This document shows positions 56,452 through 64,000 of a stretch of 64,000 bases of DNA, piece by piece. The stretch's first letter is position 1, and each line of letters starts with the position of its first letter. This DNA comes from Massilia sp. H6. GTDB lineage: Bacteria; Pseudomonadota; Gammaproteobacteria; Burkholderiales; Burkholderiaceae_D. Position numbers and translations under genes: made by a program. The notes beneath the pieces are model-generated. The model saw nothing but the letters and a program-made list of their open reading frames with translations, made no database searches and was not told the DNA's origin. The DNA lies in NCBI RefSeq assembly GCF_024802625.1, contig NZ_CP103371.1, forward strand, positions 3,410,001-3,474,000, given 5' to 3'.

Positions 56452-56480
56452 TTGACTTCGGGAACCAATAGGCACATAAT
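56452..56480 (+). promoter_or_regulatory. Sigma-70 promoter of the prkA operon
   Basis: TTGACT (56452-56457), a 17-nt spacer, and CATAAT (56475-56480): each hexamer matches the consensus at 5 of 6 positions. It predicts a transcript starting near 56487 and a leader of about 230 nt before prkA. Confidence 0.75.
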
Positions 56481-56717
56481 AAATTTCACAAACGCAAAAA
56501 AAGACCTTCTCCAAGCTGCGGGAGACCGGGCTACCGTCCGGGTCGATAACAACACACCATCGCAGTATCCGCGGCACCGGCCATCCCGGATCCGGGTGCG
56601 CGCGACCAACAAGGAGAGAGGCCAAAAAAACCCGGGCGCGAGGCCATCGCCGCCAATGCGGTTGCCGAAACAGTGATCGTTGTTAGCACAGATGTTTGTA
56701 CATAAAGGACATTCGAA
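56481..56717 (+). other. prkA leader region
   Basis: About 230 nt between the predicted start site and the ATG. It has several short G/C inverted repeats (ACCGG, CCCGG, a CCCGGATCCGGG-type palindrome near 56585-56597). No sigma-54 GG-N10-GC pair was found. Its length suggests possible post-transcriptional control. Confidence 0.35.
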
Positions 56718-58640
56718 ATGAGTATCTTTGACAACTACGCAGCCCGTTACGAGCGCACCCGGGAAGAGGAATATTCCATGTCGGAGTTCCTTCAGTTGTG
56801 CAAACAAGACCCCCTCACTTACGCCACCGCCCCGGAACGCATGCTCGCGGCCATCGGCGAGCCAACCCTGGTCGACACCCGCCTTGACCCACGTTTGTCG
56901 CGCATCTTTGCCAACAAGGTTATCAAGCTCTATCCGGCCTTCCGCGAGTTCTATGGCATGGAAGAAGTGATCGAACAGGTGGTCTCGTATTTCCGCCACG
57001 CGGCGCAAGGCCTGGAAGAGCGCAAGCAGATTCTCTATCTGCTCGGTCCGGTTGGCGGCGGCAAGTCGTCGATCGCGGAAAAGCTCAAGAGCCTGATGGA
57101 ACATGTGCCCTTTTATGCGATCAAGGGTTCACCCGTAAACGAATCGCCGCTCGGCCTGTTCAATGAACTCGAAGACGGCACCATCCTCGAAGAAGACTAT
57201 GGCATCCCGCGCCGCTACCTGCGCGCCATCCCGAGCCCATGGGCAGTCAAGCGCCTGCACGAGTTCGGCGGTGACATCAACAAGTTCCGCGTCGTGCGGC
57301 GCTACCCGTCGATTCTGAAACAGGTCGCCATTTCCAAGACCGAACCGGGCGACGAGAACAACCAGGATATTTCTTCGCTGGTCGGCAAGGTCGACATCCG
57401 CAAGCTCGAAGACTACGCGCAGGACGATCCGGATGCCTATAGCTATTCCGGCGGCCTGTGCCTGGCCAACCAGGGCCTGATGGAGTTCGTCGAGATGTTC
57501 AAGGCCCCGATCAAGGTGTTGCATCCGCTGCTGACGGCGACGCAAGAGGGCAATTACAAGGGCACCGAAGGCTTCGGCGCGATTCCGTTCGAAGGCATCG
57601 TCCTGGCGCACTCGAACGAGTCCGAATGGAAGACCTTCCGCAACAACCGCAACAACGAGGCCTTCCTCGACCGTATCTATATCGTCAAGGTGCCCTACTG
57701 CCTGCGTGTTTCTGACGAGATCAAGATCTACGATAAGTTGATGCACAACTCTTCGCTCGACAAGGCGCCTTGCGCGCCGGGCACGCTGCGCATGATGGCG
57801 CAGTTCGCGATCCTGTCGCGTCTGAAAGACCCCGAAAATTCCAGCATCTACTCCAAGATGCTGGTCTATGACGGCGAAAACCTCAAGGACACCGATCCCA
57901 AGGCCAAGTCGCTGCACGAATACGTCGACTATGCCGGCGTCGACGAAGGCATGAACGGCCTGTCGACCCGGTTTGCGTTCAAGATCCTGTCCAAGGTCTT
58001 CAATTTCGACAATACCGAAGTGGCCGCCAACCCGGTGCACCTGCTCTACGTGCTCGAGCAGCAAATTGAACGCGAGCAGTTCCCGCCAGAAACCGAGCAG
58101 CGCTACCTGTCCTATATCAAGGAACACCTGGCGCAGCGCTATGTCGATTTCATCGGCAAGGAAATCCAGACCGCCTACCTCGAAAGCTATTCGGAATACG
58201 GCCAGAACATTTTCGACCGCTACGTGACCTTTGCCGACTTCTGGATCCAGGACCAGGAATTCCGCGATCCCGACACCGGCGAGAGTTTCGACCGCGAATC
58301 GCTCAATGCCGAACTCGAGAAGATCGAGAAGCCGGCCGGCATCTCGAATCCTAAAGATTTCCGAAACGAAATCGTCAACTTCAGCCTGCGCGCGCGGGCC
58401 ACCAATGCCGGAAAAAATCCGGCCTGGACCAGCTACGAGAAATTCCGTAGCGTGATCGAGAAGAAGATGTTCTCGAATACCGAGGAACTGTTGCCAGTGA
58501 TCTCCTTCAATGCCAAGGCAAGTGCCGAGGACGCCAACAAGCACGCCGATTTCGTGGCCCGTATGGTCGAGAAAGGCTATACGCCGAAACAGGTGCGCTT
58601 GCTGTGCGAATGGTATTTGCGCGTAAGGAAGTCCTCCTGA
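56718..58640 (+). CDS. prkA: PrkA-family serine protein kinase (YeaG-like)
   Basis: PrkA/YeaG is an AAA+ protein with a kinase-like domain, active in stationary-phase and nutrient-stress responses in several bacteria. The 640-residue product has the family start (IFDNYAARYERTREEEYSM), a P-loop at G110-x4-G-K116-S (LLGPVGGGKSS), and the PrkA C-terminal domain (VISFNAKASAEDANKHADFVARM). It is the first gene of prkA-yhbH-spoVR, an operon kept in many proteobacteria, and follows the sigma-70 promoter. Confidence 0.95.
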   Translation: MSIFDNYAARYERTREEEYSMSEFLQLCKQDPLTYATAPERMLAAIGEPTLVDTRLDPRLSRIFANKVIKLYPAFREFYGMEEVIEQVVSYFRHAAQGLEERKQILYLLGPVGGGKSSIAEKLKSLMEHVPFYAIKGSPVNESPLGLFNELEDGTILEEDYGIPRRYLRAIPSPWAVKRLHEFGGDINKFRVVRRYPSILKQVAISKTEPGDENNQDISSLVGKVDIRKLEDYAQDDPDAYSYSGGLCLANQGLMEFVEMFKAPIKVLHPLLTATQEGNYKGTEGFGAIPFEGIVLAHSNESEWKTFRNNRNNEAFLDRIYIVKVPYCLRVSDEIKIYDKLMHNSSLDKAPCAPGTLRMMAQFAILSRLKDPENSSIYSKMLVYDGENLKDTDPKAKSLHEYVDYAGVDEGMNGLSTRFAFKILSKVFNFDNTEVAANPVHLLYVLEQQIEREQFPPETEQRYLSYIKEHLAQRYVDFIGKEIQTAYLESYSEYGQNIFDRYVTFADFWIQDQEFRDPDTGESFDRESLNAELEKIEKPAGISNPKDFRNEIVNFSLRARATNAGKNPAWTSYEKFRSVIEKKMFSNTEELLPVISFNAKASAEDANKHADFVARMVEKGYTPKQVRLLCEWYLRVRKSS

Positions 58641-58784
58641 CAAGGGCGTGGGCGCGCGCCGCGAAAAAACGGCGTGCGCTGCACATGCGATCGCGGTGCG
58701 TATTAAGATAGATGTACCGAGATACCGCCAGTGCGTCCGCACAGTATCGGCGGCTCTGTGTGCCGCCACCACAGGAGGCCTGTT

Positions 58785-60056
58785 TTGACTTACCTCATCG
58801 ACCGTCGGTTGCAGGGAAAGAACAAGTCAGCGGTCAACCGCGAACGTTTCCTGCGCCGCTACAAGGCGCAAATCAAGGACGCGGTCGGCCGCGCGATCAA
58901 GGGCCGCTCGATCACCGATATCGAGAACGGCGAAAAAGTCACGATCCCCGTCAAAGACGTCAACGAGCCCCATTTTGGTCATGCCCACGGCGGCGTCTGG
59001 GAAACCGTCAACCCCGGCAATACCGAATATCAAAAGGGTGACCAGTTCAGCCGTCCGCGCAGCGGCGGCGGCGGTCCCGGGCGCGGACGCGCCGGCAATA
59101 GCGACCAGACCAACGAGGACGACTTCATCTTCGAGCTGTCACGCGAAGAATTCATGAACTATTTCTTTGAAGATCTTGAGCTGCCGAACATGGTCAAGAC
59201 CCAGCTAGCCCAGACCATCGAATACAAGAGCCAGCGGGCCGGCTACAACGTCTCGGGCACGCCGTCCAATATTCACGTGCTGCGTTCGCTGCGCGGCGCA
59301 CTCGGCCGCCGCATCGCCGTGGGCGGCCCGGCCCGGCGCGAACTCAAGCACGCCGAAGAAGAGCTGCAAGCGCTGCTCGACGCCGGCGCCCCCCTCGATG
59401 ACGAGATGGTGGTGGAGCTCAGGCAGCGCATCCACCACCTGCATATCCGGCTCAACGCTATTCCTTTCATCGATCCCTTCGACCTGCGCTACTCGAACCG
59501 CATCAAGGTGCCCAAGCCCAGCACCCAGGCCGTCATGTTCTGCATCATGGACGTGTCCGGCTCGATGGACGAGACCCGCAAGGACACGGCCAAGCGCTTC
59601 TTCATCCTGCTCTACCTGTTCCTCAAGCGTGCCTACGAAAAAATCGATGTCGTCTTCATCCGCCACCACACGGCAGCAGCCGAGGTCGATGAAAACGAGT
59701 TTTTCCACTCGCGCGAGTCCGGCGGCACCGTAGTGTCATCGGCGCTGCACCTGCTGCAGAAAGTGATTTCCGAGCGCTATGGCAGCGCTGACTGGAACGC
59801 CTACGTGGCCCAGGCCTCGGACGGCGACAACTGGGACAACGACTCGGTGCTGTGCAAGCAGATCCTGAACAACGCCATCATGCCGCGGGTACAGTACTAC
59901 ACCTACGTCGAGATCACCGACGGCCCGCCGCAGAACCTGTGGGAACAATATTGCGAGGTAGCCGACCACCACAAGAATTTCGCGATGCAGAAGATCGTCA
60001 CGCCGGCCGACATCTACCCGGTCTTCCGTGAGCTGTTCAAGAAGCAGCCGAAGTAA
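58785..60056 (+). CDS. YeaH/YhbH family protein (DUF444, VWA-like)
   Basis: The second gene of the prkA operon. The product starts at a TTG at 58785: AGGAGG (58773-58778) is 6 nt before it, and the sequence then begins LTYLIDRRLQGKNKSAVNRERF, the family start. This gives 423 residues. The ATG at 58731 lacks a ribosome site. It contains a von Willebrand-like metal site (CIMDVSGSMDETRKD) in the C-terminal half, and a poly-Gly linker (GGGGPGRGR) near residue 98. It is thought to act with PrkA. Confidence 0.92.
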   Translation: MTYLIDRRLQGKNKSAVNRERFLRRYKAQIKDAVGRAIKGRSITDIENGEKVTIPVKDVNEPHFGHAHGGVWETVNPGNTEYQKGDQFSRPRSGGGGPGRGRAGNSDQTNEDDFIFELSREEFMNYFFEDLELPNMVKTQLAQTIEYKSQRAGYNVSGTPSNIHVLRSLRGALGRRIAVGGPARRELKHAEEELQALLDAGAPLDDEMVVELRQRIHHLHIRLNAIPFIDPFDLRYSNRIKVPKPSTQAVMFCIMDVSGSMDETRKDTAKRFFILLYLFLKRAYEKIDVVFIRHHTAAAEVDENEFFHSRESGGTVVSSALHLLQKVISERYGSADWNAYVAQASDGDNWDNDSVLCKQILNNAIMPRVQYYTYVEITDGPPQNLWEQYCEVADHHKNFAMQKIVTPADIYPVFRELFKKQPK

Positions 60057-60089
60057 TAGCGCAGCAACGAGACGAGACGGAGGCACCCC

Positions 60090-61613
60090 ATGCCGAGAGA
60101 CCCGAACAATCCGCGCGCCCTGCCCGAGCAGTCCGAATGGACCTTCGAGCTGATCGAGCAGGCGCACGATGAAATCAAGCGGGTAGCCAAGCGCTACCAC
60201 CTGGATACCTATCCGAACCAGCTTGAAATCATTACCGCCGAGCAAATGATGGATGCCTACACTTCGGTCGGCATGCCTGTCTCCTACAACCATTGGTCGT
60301 TCGGCAAGCATTTCCTGTCGACCGAAAAGAGTTACAAGCGTGGCCAGATGGGCCTGGCCTACGAGATCGTCATCAACTCGAATCCCTGCATCGCCTACCT
60401 GATGGAAGAAAACAGCCTGACAATGCAGGCGCTGGTCATTGCCCACGCTGCCTATGGCCATAATTCTTTCTTCAAGGGAAATTACCTGTTTCGCACCTGG
60501 ACCGATGCCGACGCCATCGTCGACTACATGGTGTTTGCCAAGAATTACATCGCCGAATGCGAGCAGCGCTACGGCATCGATGCCGTCGAGGATTTGCTCG
60601 ATTCGTGCCATGCGCTGCAAAATTACGGGGTCGACCGCTACAAGCGCCCGGCCAAGCTCTCGGTGGCACAAGAAAAAGCGCGCTTGAAAGAGCGCGAAGA
60701 ATATGCGCAGTCGCAGGTCAACTCGATCTGGCGCACCCTGCCGCTGCGCGAAGAGCAGGTGCTCGATGCGGGGCCACTGCGCTTTCCGCCCGAGCCCGAA
60801 GAGAACCTGCTCTACTTCATTGAAAAATACGCACCCCTGCTAGAACCCTGGCAGCGCGAACTGGTTCGTATTACCCGCAAGATCTCGCAATATTTTTATC
60901 CGCAGCGCCAGACCCAGGTCATGAACGAAGGCTGGGCCACTTTCTGGCACTACACGATCTTGCAAGACTTGTACAAGGAAGGCATCGTCGGCGACGGCTT
61001 CATGCTGGAATTTCTCCAAAGCCACACGAATGTCGTCTACCAGCCGCCCGCGACCAGCCCTTACTACAGCGGCATCAACCCCTATGCGCTCGGTTTCGCC
61101 ATGATGACCGACATTCGCCGCATTTGCGAAGAGCCAACCGACGAAGACCGAACCTGGTTCCCCGACATTGCAGGAAGCGCGTGGATCGAGACGATGGATT
61201 TTGCGATGCGCAACTTCAAGGACGAAAGCTTCATCGCGCAATACATGTCGCCCAAACTGATTCGTGATTTCCACTTCTTCGCCATCCTCGACGACGACCG
61301 CAGCGACAAACTGACCATTTCGGCGATCCACGACGAACAGGGTTACCGCTATGTCAGGCATAAGCTGGCCGAGCAGTACAATATTGGCAGCCGCGAACCC
61401 AATATCCAGGTTTGGCAAGTCAATACCCGCGACGATCGGGCCCTGACCCTGCGCCATACGCAGTTCAACCGCCGCCCCTTGAACCAGCAGGCCCAGGAGG
61501 TGCTCAAGCATGTGGCACGCCTATGGGGCTTCGACGTTCGCCTCGAAACCGTGGACCCTGGCGGCCACGTGCTCAGCTTCCTGGAGTGCCGCCGCGAAAA
61601 ACGCGGACGCTAA
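60090..61613 (+). CDS. SpoVR family protein (YcgB-like)
   Basis: The third gene of the prkA operon, 33 bp after the second, with GGAGG just before the ATG. The 507-residue product is full-length SpoVR/YcgB type and has the family blocks (FELIEQAHDEIKRVAKRYHLDTYPNQLEIITAEQMMDAY, split here only in naming, and MNEGWATFWHY). The biochemical role is unknown; Bacillus SpoVR is linked to spore cortex, so here a stress role with PrkA is inferred. Confidence 0.93.
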   Translation: MPRDPNNPRALPEQSEWTFELIEQAHDEIKRVAKRYHLDTYPNQLEIITAEQMMDAYTSVGMPVSYNHWSFGKHFLSTEKSYKRGQMGLAYEIVINSNPCIAYLMEENSLTMQALVIAHAAYGHNSFFKGNYLFRTWTDADAIVDYMVFAKNYIAECEQRYGIDAVEDLLDSCHALQNYGVDRYKRPAKLSVAQEKARLKEREEYAQSQVNSIWRTLPLREEQVLDAGPLRFPPEPEENLLYFIEKYAPLLEPWQRELVRITRKISQYFYPQRQTQVMNEGWATFWHYTILQDLYKEGIVGDGFMLEFLQSHTNVVYQPPATSPYYSGINPYALGFAMMTDIRRICEEPTDEDRTWFPDIAGSAWIETMDFAMRNFKDESFIAQYMSPKLIRDFHFFAILDDDRSDKLTISAIHDEQGYRYVRHKLAEQYNIGSREPNIQVWQVNTRDDRALTLRHTQFNRRPLNQQAQEVLKHVARLWGFDVRLETVDPGGHVLSFLECRREKRGR

Positions 61614-62362
61614 TGTGAATCTTTCGGTCGTGGTGTTGCCGCAACGACGGCAAGACCGCGACCCTGGCCAGCGGCGGCCATGCCTCGGCTGACCCGACTA
61701 CTGCTTCACATCACCATTCTTTCCTGGCACTACCCCTGCGCACTACTACCTCCCCCACCCTGATCGACCAGCACCACGCAACTATATTTGCGCTTGGGTG
61801 CGCTAACACACTGTTCAAACTGCCGGTTTCCATGTAGTTTTGCTATGCGGCCGTCGTCCTGATGAGTCCAAACGGCGCGAATTTGTACGCATGGGGCATA
61901 GCAACCCGCTTTTCGCCTATCACTTTCTGCTATGGGTCAAGCGTGCGCGCGATTCAACTTGCGGCAGCAAACCGATTGCACAAGCTCCATGAGACTGGCT
62001 ATAGTTTGCAGAAACACCCGATGTTCATCGTACGAAATTTGCTGACTGTCAATTTAGGCACGCATAATTTGGTGAAACCAGTCACTCTGCCTGACGATCC
62101 ACACATGGAGGAGAATCAAAACAAACAATTACAAAACATCATTGATTTTTGGGCCATGAATGCGCCGGGGCCAACCAGATATAGATGAGCTTGTTTCCCT
62201 GTTTTTACAGGCAGATAGGACTGTTTTGGGGATGCAAAAATGTATGCCCAAAAAAGAATTCGTAGGTATAATTCTTTGATGTCCCGCAAGCGGCCCTAGG
62301 TTTTTGTCGTGTTGAGTGGGTTTAGTGGCAACAAAAAAGAGTTGGTATTGGAGAAAGATGGC
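61614..62362. other. Low-GC intergenic region before tonB
   Basis: About 750 bp, less GC-rich than the rest. The best open frame (61862-62188, 108 codons) has no ribosome site or recognised motif and is not accepted. A TTGCCG/CGGCAA stem near 61639-61656 lacks a T run. TATAAT lies near 62259-62264 but has no clear -35 at 17 nt. It may hold a promoter for tonB. Confidence 0.4.
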
Positions 62363-63028
62363 ATGAATTTTACGCATGAGAAGAACCCGGGAAAGAATTT
62401 CACAGGTCTCGCCATTGTCATCCTGTTGCACGTACTGGTAGCTTGGGCCGTCGTCAATGGCTTGGGCACCCGGATCGTTAACAAGGTAACCGAGGCTGTG
62501 GAAACGAAACTGATCGAAGAGGTGAAGCCGCCGCCACCGCCGGATACGCCTCCACCGCCGCCTCCGCCGGAAATGAAGGCTCCGCCACCGCCATTCATCC
62601 CACCGGTTGAAGTGCAGGTGCAGACGCCGCCGCCGCCGCAAAATGCGATCACGACGGCAACCAACACGCCGCCGCCGACCACATCGCTGGCACCGCCGGC
62701 CCCGCCAGCACCGACTGCCCCTCCGGCACCGCCTGCTCCGCGTGCGCCGAGCCGTACCGAAGCTGTGGCCGACTTCAATACTTGCGCACGTCCGGAATAT
62801 CCGCGTTCGTCGCAGCGTAACGAAGAGACCGGTACTACGACCCTGCAGTTCCTGATTGGTTCTGATGGTCGCGTGATGGATTCCAAATTGCAGAAGTCGA
62901 GCGGCTTCCGTGATCTGGACCGAGCCGCTCAGTCGGCTCTGAGCAAATGCCGATTCAAGCCGGCCATGGTTGATGGCCAGCCGCAACAGGCGTGGACAGC
63001 GGTGCAGTACGTCTGGACGCTGGAATAA
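62363..63028 (+). CDS. tonB: TonB energy-transduction protein
   Basis: TonB links the ExbB-ExbD proton channel to outer-membrane receptors. From the ATG at 62363 (GGAG 9 nt upstream) the product is 221 residues: a short cytoplasmic tail (MNFTHEKNPGKNF), one membrane span (GLAIVILLHVLVAWAVVNGL), a long Pro-rich spacer (about 50-145), and the C-terminal TonB domain (PEYPRSSQRNEETGTTTLQF, SGFRDLDRAAQSAL). It is 86 bp upstream of the exbB-like gene. Confidence 0.93.
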   Translation: MNFTHEKNPGKNFTGLAIVILLHVLVAWAVVNGLGTRIVNKVTEAVETKLIEEVKPPPPPDTPPPPPPPEMKAPPPPFIPPVEVQVQTPPPPQNAITTATNTPPPTTSLAPPAPPAPTAPPAPPAPRAPSRTEAVADFNTCARPEYPRSSQRNEETGTTTLQFLIGSDGRVMDSKLQKSSGFRDLDRAAQSALSKCRFKPAMVDGQPQQAWTAVQYVWTLE

Positions 63029-63113
63029 AACCGAGACAGAACATCGTCTCAACCCTGTGATTTTCGTTGTTATAAGTTCAGCGAACTGTCTATTTTATAT
63101 TTTTGGAGGAAGC

Positions 63114-64000
63114 ATGTTTAAGAATACCCGTTTGTCCGCTATGCTGGCGGCTGTCCTGTTCTCGGTAACGGCGGCATCGGCCCTGGTCTCCGCACCAGCC
63201 TTCGCCGACGCTCCTGCTGCAGGCGCTGTTGCTCCAGCGGCTGACACGGCTGCCCCAGCTGTCGACGCAACTGAAGCACCTGCAGTCGATGCTGCTGCTG
63301 TCGACACCGCAGCCCCAATGGGCGACGCCGCTCCTGCCGCAGCTGGCAGCACCGAAGAAGTCCACAACCCGTACGGCATCGGCGCCATGTGGGAAGAAGG
63401 CGACTTCGTCAACAAGGGCACCATCATCATCCTGGCCCTGATGTCGATCGGTTCGTGGTACATCATCATCACCAAGCTCATCGATCAGCAAAAGATCATG
63501 GGCCAGTCGAAGGATGCTTCGGCCAAGTTCTGGAAAGCCCCATCGATCGCTGCCGGTTCGGCAACGCTGAAAGAAGGCTCGCCATTCCGCTTCATCGCTG
63601 AAACCGGCACCAAGGCAACCCAGCACCACGACGGCGCCCTGCTCGAGCAGATCGACCTGTCGACCTGGGTCACCATGCAGATCCAGCGCGCAGTGGACCG
63701 CGTTCAGTCGCGTCTGCAAGATGGCCTGTCGTTCCTGGCAACCGTCGGTTCGACCTCGCCGTTCATCGGCCTGTTCGGTACCGTCTGGGGCATCTACAAC
63801 GCGCTGACCGCCATTGGTATGTCGGGTAACGCATCGATCGACAAAGTCGCAGGTCCAGTGGGTGAAGCACTGATCATGACCGCCTTCGGTCTGTTCGTGG
63901 CAGTTCCTGCGGTCCTGGGTTACAACTGGCTGGTGCGTCGTAACAAGTCGGTCATGGAAGACGTCCGTTCGTTCAGCGCCGATGTGCACTCGGTCCTGAT
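63114..64000 (+). CDS. exbB: ExbB/TolQ/MotA proton-channel protein (partial, cut by window edge)
   Basis: The frame starts at 63114 (GGAGGA 3-8 nt upstream) and is open to the window end, about 295 codons. It has a cleavable-looking N-terminal hydrophobic region (MFKNTRLSAMLAAVLFSVTAASA), an Ala-Pro-rich periplasmic stretch (about 30-75), then the ExbB/TolQ core: a membrane span (GTIIILALMSIGSWYIIITK), the SFLATVGSTSPFIGLFGTVWGIYNAL signature, and GEALIMTAFGLFVAVPAVLGY. Together with tonB upstream this is a TonB-ExbB unit, probably continuing to exbD. Confidence 0.92.
   Translation, partial: MFKNTRLSAMLAAVLFSVTAASALVSAPAFADAPAAGAVAPAADTAAPAVDATEAPAVDAAAVDTAAPMGDAAPAAAGSTEEVHNPYGIGAMWEEGDFVNKGTIIILALMSIGSWYIIITKLIDQQKIMGQSKDASAKFWKAPSIAAGSATLKEGSPFRFIAETGTKATQHHDGALLEQIDLSTWVTMQIQRAVDRVQSRLQDGLSFLATVGSTSPFIGLFGTVWGIYNALTAIGMSGNASIDKVAGPVGEALIMTAFGLFVAVPAVLGYNWLVRRNKSVMEDVRSFSADVHSVL

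Noticed and set aside
61859..61895. CTGATGAGTCC...GCGAA resembling a hammerhead ribozyme core
   Set aside because: The required GAAA after stem II reads GAAT, the stem II pairing fails after two base pairs, and no matching stems I and III are seen.
61862..62188. 108-codon frame upstream of tonB
   Set aside because: No ribosome site, no recognised motif and mixed codon use; kept only as part of the gap description.

Overview
The window looks like chromosomal DNA of a GC-rich, motile betaproteobacterium, most likely Oxalobacteraceae close to Massilia. This is inferred from gene content and order (flgBCDEFGHI with divergent flgA-flgM-flgN, an flhBA-flhF-fleN-fliA-motCD block, rne divergent from rluC), from the Ala/Pro-rich RNase E tail, and from high third-position GC. 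No rRNA, tRNA, CRISPR array or phage region was seen. Naming the genus is inference; no database was consulted.

Layout. 1-7.5 kb: flagellar rod, hook and ring genes flgB to flgI on the minus strand (flgI cut by the window edge), and divergent flgA, flgM and flgN, with a near-consensus sigma-28 promoter before flgM. 7.59-8.00 kb: a 412-bp IS1595-like non-autonomous element with 8-bp target duplications, inserted in the tail of the flgN terminator. 8-17.4 kb: an NnrU-like membrane protein, a PAS hybrid histidine kinase next to a GGDEF-EAL protein, two secreted M35 (aspzincin) metalloproteases, and a stand-alone homologue of their N-terminal domain. 17.5-25.5 kb: motD, motC, fliA, a fleN-like gene with a degenerate P-loop, flhF, flhA and flhB.

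25.6-29 kb: a monovalent-cation operon, nhaA followed by KtrB/TrkH-like and KtrA-like potassium-uptake genes, behind a structured leader that resembles the nhaA-associated riboswitch class. 29.2-32 kb: rfbC, rfbD and a WecA/MraY-like glycosyl-1-phosphate transferase. 32-36.9 kb: an unrecognised secreted protein, an FAH-family hydrolase, pldA, rsuA and a small unknown gene. 37-44 kb: sppA, a Rieske protein, a HAD phosphatase and rluC, then a 0.7-kb rne leader with a 14-bp perfect stem, and rne ending at a strong terminator.

44-56 kb: a second hybrid kinase paralogous to the first, chrA, moaA, a mobA-moeA fusion, rmuC with a truncated haemoglobin, an FtsX-type permease, and an adenine/adenosine deaminase. 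56.4-61.6 kb: a stress operon, prkA-yhbH-spoVR, with a clear sigma-70 promoter. 62.3 kb to the end: tonB and the start of exbB.

Most genes belong to known families. The most unusual points are the M35 proteases with a lone propeptide-like partner, the structured nhaA leader, the small IS-derived element, the FleN-like protein without a P-loop, the fused MobA-MoeA, and the duplicated motif and leader hairpin at rne.
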